Below are positions 53,334-61,658 of a stretch of 64,000 nt of DNA, in pieces. The notes beneath the pieces were generated by a model. It was not told where the DNA came from. It was given only the letters and a program-made list of their open reading frames with translations, and made no database searches. Positions within the stretch are counted from its first letter, which is position 1; each line of letters starts with the position of its first letter. This DNA is from Pseudomonas mucoides. GTDB lineage: Bacteria; Pseudomonadota; Gammaproteobacteria; Pseudomonadales; Pseudomonadaceae. The stretch lies in NCBI RefSeq assembly GCF_015461845.1, contig NZ_JACOPW010000001.1, positions 1,178,001 through 1,242,000 of the forward strand, given 5' to 3'. The position numbers were made by a program, and so were the translations under genes.

Positions 53334-54809
53334 TCAATCCTCCGCCTGTTCATCTCCATCGCGACGGCTCATGCCGTACTTGCGCATCTTTTCCACCAGC
53401 GTGGTGCGTCGAATCCGCAGGCGTTCGGCGGCACGCGCGACAATGCCATTGGCATCATCCAGTGCCTGCTGAATCAGGCCCTGCTCCAGACCACCGAGGT
53501 AGTCCTTCAGGTCCAGGCCTTCGGGCGGCAGCATGGCGTTGGCGGTGAAGTCCGGGGTGTGACCGTTGATGGCCACCCGCTCTTCCAGATCGCTGCGCAG
53601 GCTGTCGACCAGTTGCTCGTCTTCGTCGTCGACGTAGCGGAATTTCTTCGGCAACTCGACCACGCCGATCACTCCGTACGGGTGCATGATCGCCATGCGC
53701 TCCACCAGGTTGGCGAGTTCGCGAACGTTGCCCGGCCAGCCGTGACGGCACAGCGACATGATCGCTGCCGAGTTGAAACGAATCGAGCCGCGCTTCTCGT
53801 GCTCCATGCGCGAAATCAACTCGTTCATCAGCAACGGGATGTCTTCGACGCGCTCGCGCAATGGCGCCATCTCGATCGGGAACACGTTCAGGCGATAGTA
53901 CAAGTCTTCGCGGAAGGTGCCGATCTCGATCATGCTTTCGAGATTCTTGTGAGTCGCGGCAATGATGCGCACGTCGACGCTTTGGGTCTTGTTGCTGCCC
54001 ACGCGCTCGAACGTACGCTCCTGCAGCACGCGCAGCAGCTTGACTTGCATCGGCAGCGGCATGTCGCCGATTTCATCAAGGAACAGCGTACCGCCGTTGG
54101 CCAGTTCGAAACGCCCGGCACGGCTGGTGATCGCCCCGGTGAAGGCGCCCTTCTCGTGGCCGAACAATTCGCTTTCCAGCAACTCGGCCGGGATCGCCCC
54201 GCAGTTGACCGGAACGAACGGCGCGTCACGACGCTTGGAGTGGTAGTGCAAGTTGCGCGCAACCACTTCCTTGCCAGTACCGGACTCACCAAGAATCAGC
54301 ACGCTGGCGTCGGTGTCGGCCACTTGCTGCATCATCTGACGGACGTGTTGAATCGCCCGGCTGGTGCCGACAAGGCTGCGGAACAGATTGGGTTCACGGT
54401 GACGACCGCGCTCGCGGGCCTGGTCGTACATCTCGCGATAGACCTGGGCACGGTGCAGGGAGTCGAGCAATTTGCTGTAGCTGGGCGGCATTTCGAGGGT
54501 CGAAAGCACTCGGCGACGCTGGTCTTCTGGCAGGTCAACGGAAGAATTATCGCCCATTAACAAAACCGGAAGGAACTCATCCCAGGTTGCGAGTGTCTTT
54601 AACAAGCCCGTAAGTGCGCCAGGAGCATTGACCGTCCCGATCAGGACGCAGATTACTTCACGACTTGATGACAAAGAGCCGACAGCCTGCTGCCAGTCAT
54701 GGCTTCCGCAGGGTAAATTTTCTTCACCGAGAAAATTTAAAATCACCGCCAGGTCGCGGCGGCGGACGCTATCGTCATCAATCAGCAGAATTTTGGTTTC
54801 ACGCCACAT
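53334..54809 (-). CDS. fleQ: Master flagellar regulator FleQ
   Basis: A 491-residue enhancer-binding protein. N-terminal receiver-like domain is degenerate: the Asp normally in a DLLLLD stretch is absent (CVLIGTV), so it is not expected to be phosphorylated. AAA+ domain with Walker [20 protein letters not shown] loop, Walker [14 protein letters not shown]-terminal HTH ([24 protein letters not shown]). FleQ activates sigma-54 promoters of fleSR, flhA, fliE, fliL operons and is a c-di-GMP-responsive biofilm regulator. It sits between fliT and fleS. Confidence 0.96.
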   Translation of the reverse strand: MWRETKILLIDDDSVRRRDLAVILNFLGEENLPCGSHDWQQAVGSLSSSREVICVLIGTVNAPGALTGLLKTLATWDEFLPVLLMGDNSSVDLPEDQRRRVLSTLEMPPSYSKLLDSLHRAQVYREMYDQARERGRHREPNLFRSLVGTSRAIQHVRQMMQQVADTDASVLILGESGTGKEVVARNLHYHSKRRDAPFVPVNCGAIPAELLESELFGHEKGAFTGAITSRAGRFELANGGTLFLDEIGDMPLPMQVKLLRVLQERTFERVGSNKTQSVDVRIIAATHKNLESMIEIGTFREDLYYRLNVFPIEMAPLRERVEDIPLLMNELISRMEHEKRGSIRFNSAAIMSLCRHGWPGNVRELANLVERMAIMHPYGVIGVVELPKKFRYVDDEDEQLVDSLRSDLEERVAINGHTPDFTANAMLPPEGLDLKDYLGGLEQGLIQQALDDANGIVARAAERLRIRRTTLVEKMRKYGMSRRDGDEQAED

Positions 54810-54983
54810 GCAATAGCAACTTCCCTAGTCAACTCAATGCCCAAAAATGATGGGGCAAGCTAGACGCTTGCAGACACATTCTGCCTGTACACGCCTGAAA
54901 TCTGTAACCAGCCACTAGTTAAGTCAAAAAACCGTGCACAGTCAAATTTATGGCGCACTATGTTTGGATTAACCGAGGATTAA

Positions 54984-55280
54984 TTAACCAAACAGATGGT
55001 AAACCTTTGCCGCGTTCTGTGCTTGATGGATCTGCGACATCTCGTCGACTATCGCTTGCCTCTCCCCCGTCGCGGCTTCAAGCAGCTGCTTGTAGACCCC
55101 CAGCAACTCCTCAAGGTTGTCGCGCAACGCGGCCTCGTCCACCGAAGCCTCACTCAAAACGTCTTCCATGCAGGATCGGCACGCCAGATCCAACTCACCG
55201 ATGGCTTCCCAATTGCGCTCGGCCAATGCACCGACCAGGGCGTCGCGGGTGTGTTCGATTCGCTGCAATACAAGACTCAT
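54984..55280 (-). CDS. fliT: FliT-like flagellar chaperone
   Basis: A 98-residue all-helical protein (IEHTRDALVGALAERNWEAI, DLACRSCMEDVLSE, ALRDNLEELLGVYKQLLEAATGERQ) in the position of fliT, 10 bases after fliS. Family conservation is low, so the call is positional and by length; FliT binds FliD and controls filament cap export. The start was placed at ATG 55280 (MSLVLQRIEH) with a good GGAG. Confidence 0.8.
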   Translation of the reverse strand: MSLVLQRIEHTRDALVGALAERNWEAIGELDLACRSCMEDVLSEASVDEAALRDNLEELLGVYKQLLEAATGERQAIVDEMSQIHQAQNAAKVYHLFG

Positions 55281-55290
55281 GGTGATCTCC

Positions 55291-55686
55291 TTAAAACTGC
55301 GGACCCGGTGCGGCAATACCATCCCAACCGTCTTTGACTGTACGAAGCAAATCAGCGACTTCGTCGAGAATCTTCGGGTCAGTCTTGATGTTGGCTTCAG
55401 CCAGGCGCTTCATCATGTAGGCATAGAGATTGTCGAGCTCACCGACGGTTTCGATGGAGTTCTCAAGGTCCAGACCTTCACGCAAACCACCGATGATGCC
55501 GATGGCCTTGCCGATCAAAACACCCTTGTTAGGAATGTCTTTACGCTCCATGGCGCCTTTGGCCTGGGCAATACGGTCCAGACCACCTTCCATCAGCATC
55601 TGTACCAGTCGATGAGGGCTGGCTTCGGAAGTTTGCGCTTGAGCGCCAATCTTCTGGTATTGGCGAAGGGCTAACATTGGATTCAT
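55291..55686 (-). CDS. fliS: Flagellin export chaperone FliS
   Basis: A 131-residue helical chaperone. Starts MNPMLALRQYQKIG; family signatures SPHRLVQMLMEGGLDRIAQAK and YAYMMKRLAEANIK. It keeps flagellin monomers export-competent. ATG 55686 has GAGGT at 8 bases; the frame to 55701 has no family match. Confidence 0.94.
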   Translation of the reverse strand: MNPMLALRQYQKIGAQAQTSEASPHRLVQMLMEGGLDRIAQAKGAMERKDIPNKGVLIGKAIGIIGGLREGLDLENSIETVGELDNLYAYMMKRLAEANIKTDPKILDEVADLLRTVKDGWDGIAAPGPQF

Positions 55687-55763
55687 GTTGTACCTCATCA
55701 AAATTCTGTAGTTCGTCTAACCAGTGTATCGACAACGCGTCAAAAAACTTTAGATTCAAATGC

Positions 55764-55801
55764 AAAAAGCCCGGAGCGCTTGAAAACGCTGCCGGGCTTT
55801 T
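55764..55801 (-). terminator. Terminator after fliD
   Basis: AAAAGCCCGG and CCGGGCTTTTT arms with an internal AGCGTTTTCAAGCGCT stem make a long hairpin with T-run, 13 bases past the fliD stop on the minus strand. Confidence 0.85.
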
Positions 55802-55814
55802 GGCGTTTTGCGTG

Positions 55815-57221
55815 TTACGAGTTCTTCTGCTGCGCGGCCATGGCCTCGAACATTCCGGTGATGTTGCTGGCGGTTGCCTTCAACTTACCGACGAGGGTAT
55901 CCATGTCGTTGTACTTTTTGGTCAGTACAGCGGTCAGTGTTTCGACCCGACGATCCAAGGCAGCCTGATCAGCCGTCAGCTTGGTTTTGGTTACATTCAG
56001 GTTGGTGGTGCGAGTGTCGAGAATGCCACCGGTATCGGTGTACGGCTTGATCACATTGTTCATGCGTTCGAGCAGACCGTTGGTGCCGGTAAACAGGGTC
56101 TGGACTTCGCCACCGAGCTTCTTGTCGTTCATCGCAGCAGTGAACTTGGTGCCGTCGAAGTTCAACGCACCGGTCTTTTGGTCCGTGGTGATCCCCAACT
56201 GCGAGAGCACGGTCAGCTTGTCGCCGGCACCGGTCTGGGACAACGGCCCACGAATAGCAGCCAACAGCGAGCGCGGCAGCGGGTCACCGGTCAGCGCAGC
56301 CGAAACAGTCGGCTTGCCATCGTCGTCCAGGGACGGCTTGGTCAAGGACGTCACCGCGTTGGCAACGGCGTTGTAGGCGTCGACAAACTTCTGGATCGAT
56401 GCCTTCAGACCATCGTTGTTGGTCGCAACGTTAACGGTCGATGTACCGGCGCCGGTCAGGACCAGGCTCAAGCCAGAGATCGTCTTGTCGACGGTGTTGG
56501 ACTTGCTGGTCATCGCCAGGCCATCCACCGAGAACACCGCATCCGCCGCCAGGCCGCCAATCGCACCCGAAGATGTGGCGGTCGGTACGGCCGCCATAGG
56601 GGCTGTGCCGTCGATGGTGAGCTCGGGGATACCGGTCGCGGAGATATCGGAACCTGCACCCGTCGTGGTCGAACCCAACACCAGGCGCGAACCGAAGCTG
56701 TCGGTCACGATGTTGGCACTCAGGCCGCTGGCCTGGTACTGGCTGTTGATCGAATCACGCACCGATTGCAACGTGGCGCCCGCACCGACGGTCACCGGAT
56801 AGCTGGTGCCGTTCTGGGTGATGGTCAGCGTGCCTGCCGTGATCGGACTGGTCGCGCCGCCAGCAAAGGCCGCAGAAGCGACTTTCGAGGAGGTAGCCAG
56901 ACTGGTGACTTTGACCACGTAATTGCCGGCAACAGCGGTGTTGCTGGACGTGGAAGTCAGTACTTTGGGGTCGGAGGACGTTGCCGAATAACCCGTGAAC
57001 TGAGGGGTGGTGGTGCTGCCCAGATCGGTGAGTGCTTTCTGGAACGTGGCCAGCAGCGACTTCAGCGTACCAATCCCGGAGATGCTCGCCGTGTTGGTCG
57101 TGGTCCCACGGTCGATCTGACCTTGTTTGGCCGCTTTGTCAGCGTTGACCAAGGCTTTGACGATAGCACCGGTATCAAGGCCTGAACCTAAACCCGTGCC
57201 CGGTAAAATTGGACTTGCCAT
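55815..57221 (-). CDS. fliD: Flagellar filament cap protein FliD
   Basis: A 468-residue protein with the N-terminal FliD domain (PGTGLGSGLDTGAIVKALV), a large central outer domain, and the C-terminal FliD domain (RTTNLNVTKTKLTADQAALD..., YNDMDTLVGKLKATASNITGM). It caps the filament and is an adhesin in Pseudomonas. A possible sigma-54 element lies 62 bases upstream. A terminator separates it from fliS. Confidence 0.95.
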   Translation of the reverse strand: MASPILPGTGLGSGLDTGAIVKALVNADKAAKQGQIDRGTTTNTASISGIGTLKSLLATFQKALTDLGSTTTPQFTGYSATSSDPKVLTSTSSNTAVAGNYVVKVTSLATSSKVASAAFAGGATSPITAGTLTITQNGTSYPVTVGAGATLQSVRDSINSQYQASGLSANIVTDSFGSRLVLGSTTTGAGSDISATGIPELTIDGTAPMAAVPTATSSGAIGGLAADAVFSVDGLAMTSKSNTVDKTISGLSLVLTGAGTSTVNVATNNDGLKASIQKFVDAYNAVANAVTSLTKPSLDDDGKPTVSAALTGDPLPRSLLAAIRGPLSQTGAGDKLTVLSQLGITTDQKTGALNFDGTKFTAAMNDKKLGGEVQTLFTGTNGLLERMNNVIKPYTDTGGILDTRTTNLNVTKTKLTADQAALDRRVETLTAVLTKKYNDMDTLVGKLKATASNITGMFEAMAAQQKNS

Positions 57222-57283
57222 GTGGAACTCCCTTCAGTGTGTCGCCGGTCTTTTGACCACTACAACGCCCAAAAGAACATAGC

Positions 57284-57299
57284 AACAAAATTCGTGCCA
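57284..57299 (-). promoter_or_regulatory. Weak sigma-54-like element before fliD
   Basis: TGGCACGAATTTTGTT on the minus strand has perfect TGGCACG and TTG, but GT instead of GC at the -12. fliD is RpoN-dependent in P. aeruginosa. Confidence 0.45.
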
Positions 57300-57303
57300 G
57301 CTG

Positions 57304-57669
57304 TCAGGCTTTCGCGCTGAACAACAAGCTGCTTGCATCATTCAAACTATTGGCCAGTTTCAAGACTTCTTCGTTGGGGATCTGGCGAACCACCTCACCC
57401 GACTCACTGGCAATGACTTTCACCACGACTTGCCCTGAAGGCTCATCGATCGAGAACTCCAGGTTACGCTTGACCGACTGAACGAATTTTTCAATTTCCT
57501 GGACCGCCATTTTCAGCTTGTCCTGTTCAGTTTGAGCCGTCTTGCGCGCGTCCTTGACGTCGACCACTTTCGCGGGCGCCGCTTGAGGCTTTTCCGCAGC
57601 CTTGTCGGCAACCGGAGTCGCGTGCTTGGCCGCCGGATAAGACAAGTTCAGCTTCACGCTCATATCCAT
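57304..57669 (-). CDS. flaG: Flagellar protein FlaG
   Basis: A 121-residue protein with an Ala/Lys/Pro-rich N-terminus and a C-terminal FlaG domain (FSIDEPSGQVVVKVIASESGEVVRQ, IPNEEVLKLANSLN). It limits filament length in Pseudomonas. Of three in-frame ATGs (57675, 57669, 57663), 57669 has GAGG at 8 bases. It lies between fliC and fliD. Confidence 0.9.
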   Translation of the reverse strand: MDMSVKLNLSYPAAKHATPVADKAAEKPQAAPAKVVDVKDARKTAQTEQDKLKMAVQEIEKFVQSVKRNLEFSIDEPSGQVVVKVIASESGEVVRQIPNEEVLKLANSLNDASSLLFSAKA

Positions 57670-57688
57670 GTCCATCACCTCTAAAAGT

Positions 57689-57726
57689 AAAAAAGCGAGA
57701 GGGCACGACCAGCGCACACCCCTCGC
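57689..57726 (-). terminator. Terminator after fliC
   Basis: GCGAGGGG and CCCTCTCGC arms with a T-run (six bases) on the minus strand, 18 bases past the fliC stop and just ahead of the flaG ribosome site. It would make flaG depend on read-through or its own start. Confidence 0.75.
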
Positions 57727-57743
57727 CAAAACTCAATCAGCTA

Positions 57744-58595
57744 TTACTGAAGCAGTTTCAGTACAGCGGATGGCAGTTGGTTGGCCTGAGCCAGAACTGC
57801 GGTGGAAGCTTGTTGCAGAGTTTGTTGCTTGGTCAGCTGTGCAGTTTCAGCAGCGAAGTCGGTATCTTGTACGCGACCCAGTGCAGCGGCGGCGTTTTCG
57901 TTGATGTTCTGCAGGTTGGAGATGGTGCTGGTCAGACGGTTTTGTGCAGCACCCAGGTCGGCACGGCTGGTGTTGATGGTTTGCAGAGCCACGTCGATCT
58001 TGGTGATTGCAGCAGAGAACGAAGCCTGAGCAGTTGCCGAGCTGTTACCAGTGATCTGCAGGGTAGCCGAGTCAACAGACAGGGTTACGGCGTCGAAGCC
58101 GGAAGCCAGGGTCAGAGTGATCTGGTTAGCCGAACCGGTGTTGGAACCGACCTGGAAGGTCATGGTGCCAGCAGTACCGTCGATCAGGTTTTTGCCGTTC
58201 AGGTTGGTCGACTTGGCGATACGAGTCAGTTCGTCCGACATCGCCGCGAATTCTTTGTTCAGAGCGACGCGGTCTTGAGTACCGTTCGAGTCGTTTCGTG
58301 CCTGAACAGCCAGTTCACGCATACGCTGCAGAATGTTGGTCGATTCCTGCATCGCGCCTTCAGCGGTCTGAGCGATCGAGATACCGTCGTTGGCGTTTTT
58401 GATAGCCATGGTCTGACCGCGGATTTGCGAGGTCATACGGGTAGCGATTTGCAGGCCGGCGGCGTCGTCTTTAGCGCTGTTGATTTTCAGGCCGGAAGAC
58501 AGGCGAGACATCGAAGTCGACAGAGCGTCGGAAGCACGGTTGAGGTTCTTCTGAACGTTCAACGATGTGACGTTGGTGTTTACTGTTAAAGCCAT
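57744..58595 (-). CDS. fliC: Flagellin FliC
   Basis: A 283-residue flagellin. Conserved D0/D1 N-terminus (MALTVNTNVTSLNVQKNLNR, then SSGLKINSAKDDAAGLQIA) and C-terminus (NINENAAAALGRVQDTDFA, ATAVLAQANQLPSAVLKLLQ-like end). The middle part is short (about residues 140-190, TFQVGSNTGSANQITLTLASG), so outer D2/D3 domains are nearly absent. Ser/Thr-rich stretch there is a likely glycan site for the adjoining locus. Transcription by sigma-28, see 58676-58702. Confidence 0.96.
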   Translation of the reverse strand: MALTVNTNVTSLNVQKNLNRASDALSTSMSRLSSGLKINSAKDDAAGLQIATRMTSQIRGQTMAIKNANDGISIAQTAEGAMQESTNILQRMRELAVQARNDSNGTQDRVALNKEFAAMSDELTRIAKSTNLNGKNLIDGTAGTMTFQVGSNTGSANQITLTLASGFDAVTLSVDSATLQITGNSSATAQASFSAAITKIDVALQTINTSRADLGAAQNRLTSTISNLQNINENAAAALGRVQDTDFAAETAQLTKQQTLQQASTAVLAQANQLPSAVLKLLQ

Positions 58596-58675
58596 GACGA
58601 ATTCCTCGTTGGTTGGGTACTGCGGCTTCCGGCCCTGGCAACCGCCGGGTATGGCCTAGAGAACCTTCGTAATAG

Positions 58676-58702
58676 TTATCGTCGCCAATGCAACTTGCTT
58701 TA
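58676..58702 (-). promoter_or_regulatory. Sigma-28 (FliA) promoter of fliC
   Basis: On the minus strand TAAAGCAA, an 11-base spacer, then GACGATAA; consensus is TAAAGTTT-N11-GCCGATAA. The start would fall near 58668, leaving a leader of about 73 bases. Confidence 0.85.
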
Positions 58703-58721
58703 GGGGATTTTCAAAAATATT

Positions 58722-58737
58722 TGCCATCACGTTGCCA
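58722..58737 (-). promoter_or_regulatory. Sigma-54-like element upstream of the fliC sigma-28 promoter
   Basis: TGGCAACGTGATGGCA on the minus strand keeps the GG/GC spacing of the -24/-12 consensus, with TGGCA in place of TTGCA. It overlaps the dyad at 58726-58769. Confidence 0.3.
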
Positions 58738-58769
58738 CCCCCTGTAAATCAAGGGGTTGGCAGCGTGAT
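58726..58769. promoter_or_regulatory. Long dyad upstream of fliC
   Basis: ATCACGTTGCCACCCC (58726-58741) and GGGGTTGGCAGCGTGAT-like arm (to 58769) pair with only two mismatches across a 12-base AT-rich centre. It may be a regulator site or a transcript-end hairpin of the region upstream. Confidence 0.5.
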
Positions 58770-58795
58770 AACAACGAAAAGCTGACGTCAGGGAA

Positions 58796-58837
58796 CTGTC
58801 GGCGACGGGATTGGCGAGGACTCGCCTGCACCGACAG
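58796..58837. other. Two-level hairpin after the small gene at 58850
   Basis: Outer arms CTGTCGG/CCGACAG and inner arms GGCGAG/CTCGCC, with a bulge between. It lies 13 bases after the stop of the minus-strand gene ending at 58850. No T-run, so it is a weak terminator candidate. Confidence 0.5.
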
Positions 58838-58849
58838 AAGAAAAATTGC

Positions 58850-59119
58850 TTAAAGGGACAGGCTGTCGGTCAGCAACTCGACCAGTTCGTACTCCAGATA
58901 ATCTGCCAGGGCGAGCCAGTTCTGTGCTTCCTGACACGCAAACATCTGACCGAGCACAAACGCCCATTGCTGCTGTACGTCCTGCGCCTTGGTATCGAAC
59001 GTCGGGTGAACCGCACCAACCAGCTCGGTCATCGCCAGCCCCGCTTCTACATCGCGCCCCAGACGGAACAAGGTGGCGCAGTGCTGTGCTTCGGCAATAA
59101 AAGATTCACGAGCACTCAT
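58850..59119 (-). CDS. Small helical protein of unknown function, co-translated with Maf
   Basis: An 89-residue helical protein (ESFIAEAQHCATLFRLGRDV, QQQWAFVLGQMFACQEAQNW, ALADYLEYELVELLTDSL). No family recognised. Its ATG overlaps the stop of the upstream Maf-type gene by 4 bases (ATGA), showing one translational unit. It is between a motility glycosyltransferase and flagellin, so a role in glycosylation or flagellin handling is a reasonable guess only. Confidence 0.75.
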   Translation of the reverse strand: MSARESFIAEAQHCATLFRLGRDVEAGLAMTELVGAVHPTFDTKAQDVQQQWAFVLGQMFACQEAQNWLALADYLEYELVELLTDSLSL

Positions 59120-60408
59120 GAGGCGATCTCCGGATGAAAAACGGTTCCGGCGATCATCGCCCCTGCCCGACTGCTGTTATAGAAGCGCACCTGCGGATGG
59201 CCGGCGATAAACCGCTCCAGCTCACACAAATAGCTGCGGAAATTGAGCTGAGTCTTGATGCGCTGCCCGTGACCATCCAGCACCCAGTGTTTGGCGGCGC
59301 CCAGTTGCGGTCCCAGGTCGCCGTCGTTCCAGCCTGCGTGGGTCTTGTCGCCAGGGAAGGCGAAGTCGGCACCGAACAAAGTGATTTGCGTTGCGCCCAT
59401 CTTCACCGCCAGGTCGGCGGCCGGGTGAATCACGCTACCGCCGACATACAACTCGCCCCTGGGCAATTGCGCACGCAACGACTGATAGATCGGACTGGCG
59501 GAGTAACTGCAATGACGTGTCCCTTGCCAGGCTTCGAGCACCAATGGATCGAGCATGGGCATGTACACCAGCGTGATGTCGGCCGTGTCTTCCGGCGGCA
59601 AGTGCCGGGCTGAAATGCGCTGGTCGATGCTGACCACCACGTCGGGACGGATGCCATGCTTGAGCAATGGGCGAAAAGCGGTGTCGACGCAGATGAACAA
59701 CGGCCGCTCAGCCTGGCTGCGAATGACGCGCAATGTCTCGAAATGCTGTTCCAGGCTCGGGCCGGTGGCAATGACGAACACCTCCTGGCCGGGACGGGTA
59801 GCGAATAATTCGGTCACGTCAGGATCGGTTTGCACCAGCGCCAGACACGCTTGCATGCGCTCGATAATCTCAGGCGACTGCGGGTCGAACTCTCGGTTGT
59901 TGAAGGCCAGGTGAGTTTCGCTGATCAGGCGATCACGAATCTTCGCACTGAAGTCATCGGCCAGGACCAGTTCAGACGGCAAGGCAAAAAACGGCAGCTT
60001 GATTTCCGCAAGATCACCGGCATACAGCAGCTCGACTCGCGGATCGCTGAGCCACGGCTGCTGATCAAGCAATTGCAGCACCAGGTTGAACACCGCACCG
60101 TTGAGGATGTGCACGTACAAGCGCTCAAGCCCGATGCGCTCAAGCAACGCCGTTTGCAGATCGCCAAGACCGGTGCCGTAAACATGCAGCACCGGGCTGT
60201 CGAGCGGCAAGCTGTCAGCCTGGACCCTGGCCTCGCGGCTGCGATCATGGCGGCTGGTCAACTGAATGCCGTTGATGCTCAACGTCGAGCCCAGGCCTTC
60301 CACCAGATCCGCCTGCAACAGGCTCGTGTCTTCCACCAGCAAGCGCACAGCCAATGCCGGCCAGCGCTGCTGGATGACATCGACGTTGTGCTCAAAGAAC
60401 TCGCTCAT
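59116..60408 (-). CDS. maf: Motility-associated factor glycosyltransferase (Maf, DUF115)
   Basis: A 430-residue protein with the DUF115 core: EVFVIATGPSLEQHFETL, then PLFICVDTAFRPLLKHGIRPDVVVSID and ATQITLFGADFAFPGDKTHA. Maf proteins transfer nonulosonic acids such as pseudaminic acid to flagellin in the cytoplasm. Neighbouring pse genes at 61659-64000 support pseudaminic acid as donor. The gene is monodirectional with the small gene 58850 and is separated from the KAS III gene by a terminator. Confidence 0.87.
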   Translation of the reverse strand: MSEFFEHNVDVIQQRWPALAVRLLVEDTSLLQADLVEGLGSTLSINGIQLTSRHDRSREARVQADSLPLDSPVLHVYGTGLGDLQTALLERIGLERLYVHILNGAVFNLVLQLLDQQPWLSDPRVELLYAGDLAEIKLPFFALPSELVLADDFSAKIRDRLISETHLAFNNREFDPQSPEIIERMQACLALVQTDPDVTELFATRPGQEVFVIATGPSLEQHFETLRVIRSQAERPLFICVDTAFRPLLKHGIRPDVVVSIDQRISARHLPPEDTADITLVYMPMLDPLVLEAWQGTRHCSYSASPIYQSLRAQLPRGELYVGGSVIHPAADLAVKMGATQITLFGADFAFPGDKTHAGWNDGDLGPQLGAAKHWVLDGHGQRIKTQLNFRSYLCELERFIAGHPQVRFYNSSRAGAMIAGTVFHPEIAS

Positions 60409-60431
60409 GCCGCCTCGCTTATTGTCCGGGC

Positions 60432-60472
60432 AAAAAAATAGCGCTCAAGATTACACCTTGAGCGCTTTTTTT
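60432..60472. terminator. Bidirectional terminator between KAS III and Maf genes
   Basis: GCGCTCAAG-ATTACAC-CTTGAGCGC with A-run on the left and T-run on the right. It follows the KAS III stop on the minus strand, so maf needs its own promoter downstream of it or read-through. Confidence 0.88.
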
Positions 60473-60504
60473 GTGTCTGGCTTTCTTTGACTGAAGCGTC
60501 GCCG

Positions 60505-61431
60505 TCAAGGGCGATAGATGATCGCCGAGCCCCACGACAAACCAACGCCGAAACCACTCAGCGCTACACGCTTCCAGCTGGAATCCAGTACGTGCTTTTC
60601 CAGCAGCAATGGAATGCTCGACGACACGGTATTGCCGGTCTCGACCATGTCCTTGAGGAACTTCTCCGGCTCGCCTTCGAAGCGCCGTGCCACGGCATCG
60701 ACAATGGCCGCACTGCCCTGGTGAATGCAGAACGCATCGACATCGTCAGCCGTCAGTTGCGAATCGGCCAGCAGCTCATGCAAATGCGCCGGGACTTTGA
60801 GCAACGCAAAGTTGAACACCTGACGACCGTTCATGAAGAACACGCCATCGGTCACTTTCAGGTGAGGCGCGCCGGAACCGTCGGTGCCAAACTTGGCCTT
60901 GCCCAACTGCCATGGAGCGTTTTCGCCCATCCAGGTGGCGGTGGCGGCATCGCCGAACAGCATGGTGGTGTTGCGGTCTTCGGGGTCGACGATCTTGGAA
61001 TATGGATCGGCCGTGATCAGCAGGCCATTCTTCAGGCCGGCGGCTTCCATGAAGCCCTTGATTGCGTAGATGCCATAGACGTAGCCGGAGCAGCCCAGGG
61101 AAATATCGAACGCCGCCACGGTGGTGGGCAGACCGAGTTTGTCCTGAACGATGGCCGCGGTGTGTGGCAGGCCTTCTTCGTCACCGTTCTGGGTGACCAC
61201 GATCAGCACATCGACCGCTTCACGTTTCAAATCAGGATTATTGGCGAACAGCGCATTGGCTGCTTCGACGCACAGGTCCGAGGTTTCTTGCCCATCGTCT
61301 TTGCGCGGCAGGAAAGCGGAACCGATCTTGCCAAGGATGAATTCTTCATCCTTCTCGAATTTTGCACCTTGTGCGTAATTGTCTATGCCGGCTACAGGAA
61401 CGTAGCTCGCAATGCTTTTTATGCCAATCAT
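60505..61431 (-). CDS. Ketoacyl-ACP synthase III (flagellin glycan locus)
   Basis: A 308-residue FabH-like condensing enzyme. Catalytic Cys in SLGCSGYVYG, His in CIHQGSAAIVD, and Asn in ETGNTVSSSIP complete the Cys-His-Asn triad. ATG 61431 (MIGIKSIASYVPV) is chosen since the upstream frame to 61593 is not family-like. It is not next to fatty-acid genes but inside a glycosylation locus, as in the P. syringae flagellin glycosylation island. A role in supplying an acyl group for the glycan is inferred. Confidence 0.88.
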   Translation of the reverse strand: MIGIKSIASYVPVAGIDNYAQGAKFEKDEEFILGKIGSAFLPRKDDGQETSDLCVEAANALFANNPDLKREAVDVLIVVTQNGDEEGLPHTAAIVQDKLGLPTTVAAFDISLGCSGYVYGIYAIKGFMEAAGLKNGLLITADPYSKIVDPEDRNTTMLFGDAATATWMGENAPWQLGKAKFGTDGSGAPHLKVTDGVFFMNGRQVFNFALLKVPAHLHELLADSQLTADDVDAFCIHQGSAAIVDAVARRFEGEPEKFLKDMVETGNTVSSSIPLLLEKHVLDSSWKRVALSGFGVGLSWGSAIIYRP

Positions 61432-61658
61432 TACGGCTTCCCAATAATAAACAGCCCAATACCACCGCTCGCAAGGATTCGAGGGCGCCGACAAACAGAG
61501 AAAAACGTCGCCCCGAAGCCGCGACGGCGGGAAGAATAAAAGGCTATCACTGGGCCAGAAACAGGCCAGGCGCCACCTTCCCGATTTATACAATACAGTG
61601 AAGATGCGCGTTATGACTCACAGGTCACTCTATTTTGCCGAATCAAGCCGATAAGGTG

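Noticed and set aside
61646..61653. GCCGATAA on the + strand, like a sigma-28 -10
   Set aside because: No matching TAAA -35 at 11-base spacing upstream (CTCTATTT only) and no gene follows on the + strand.
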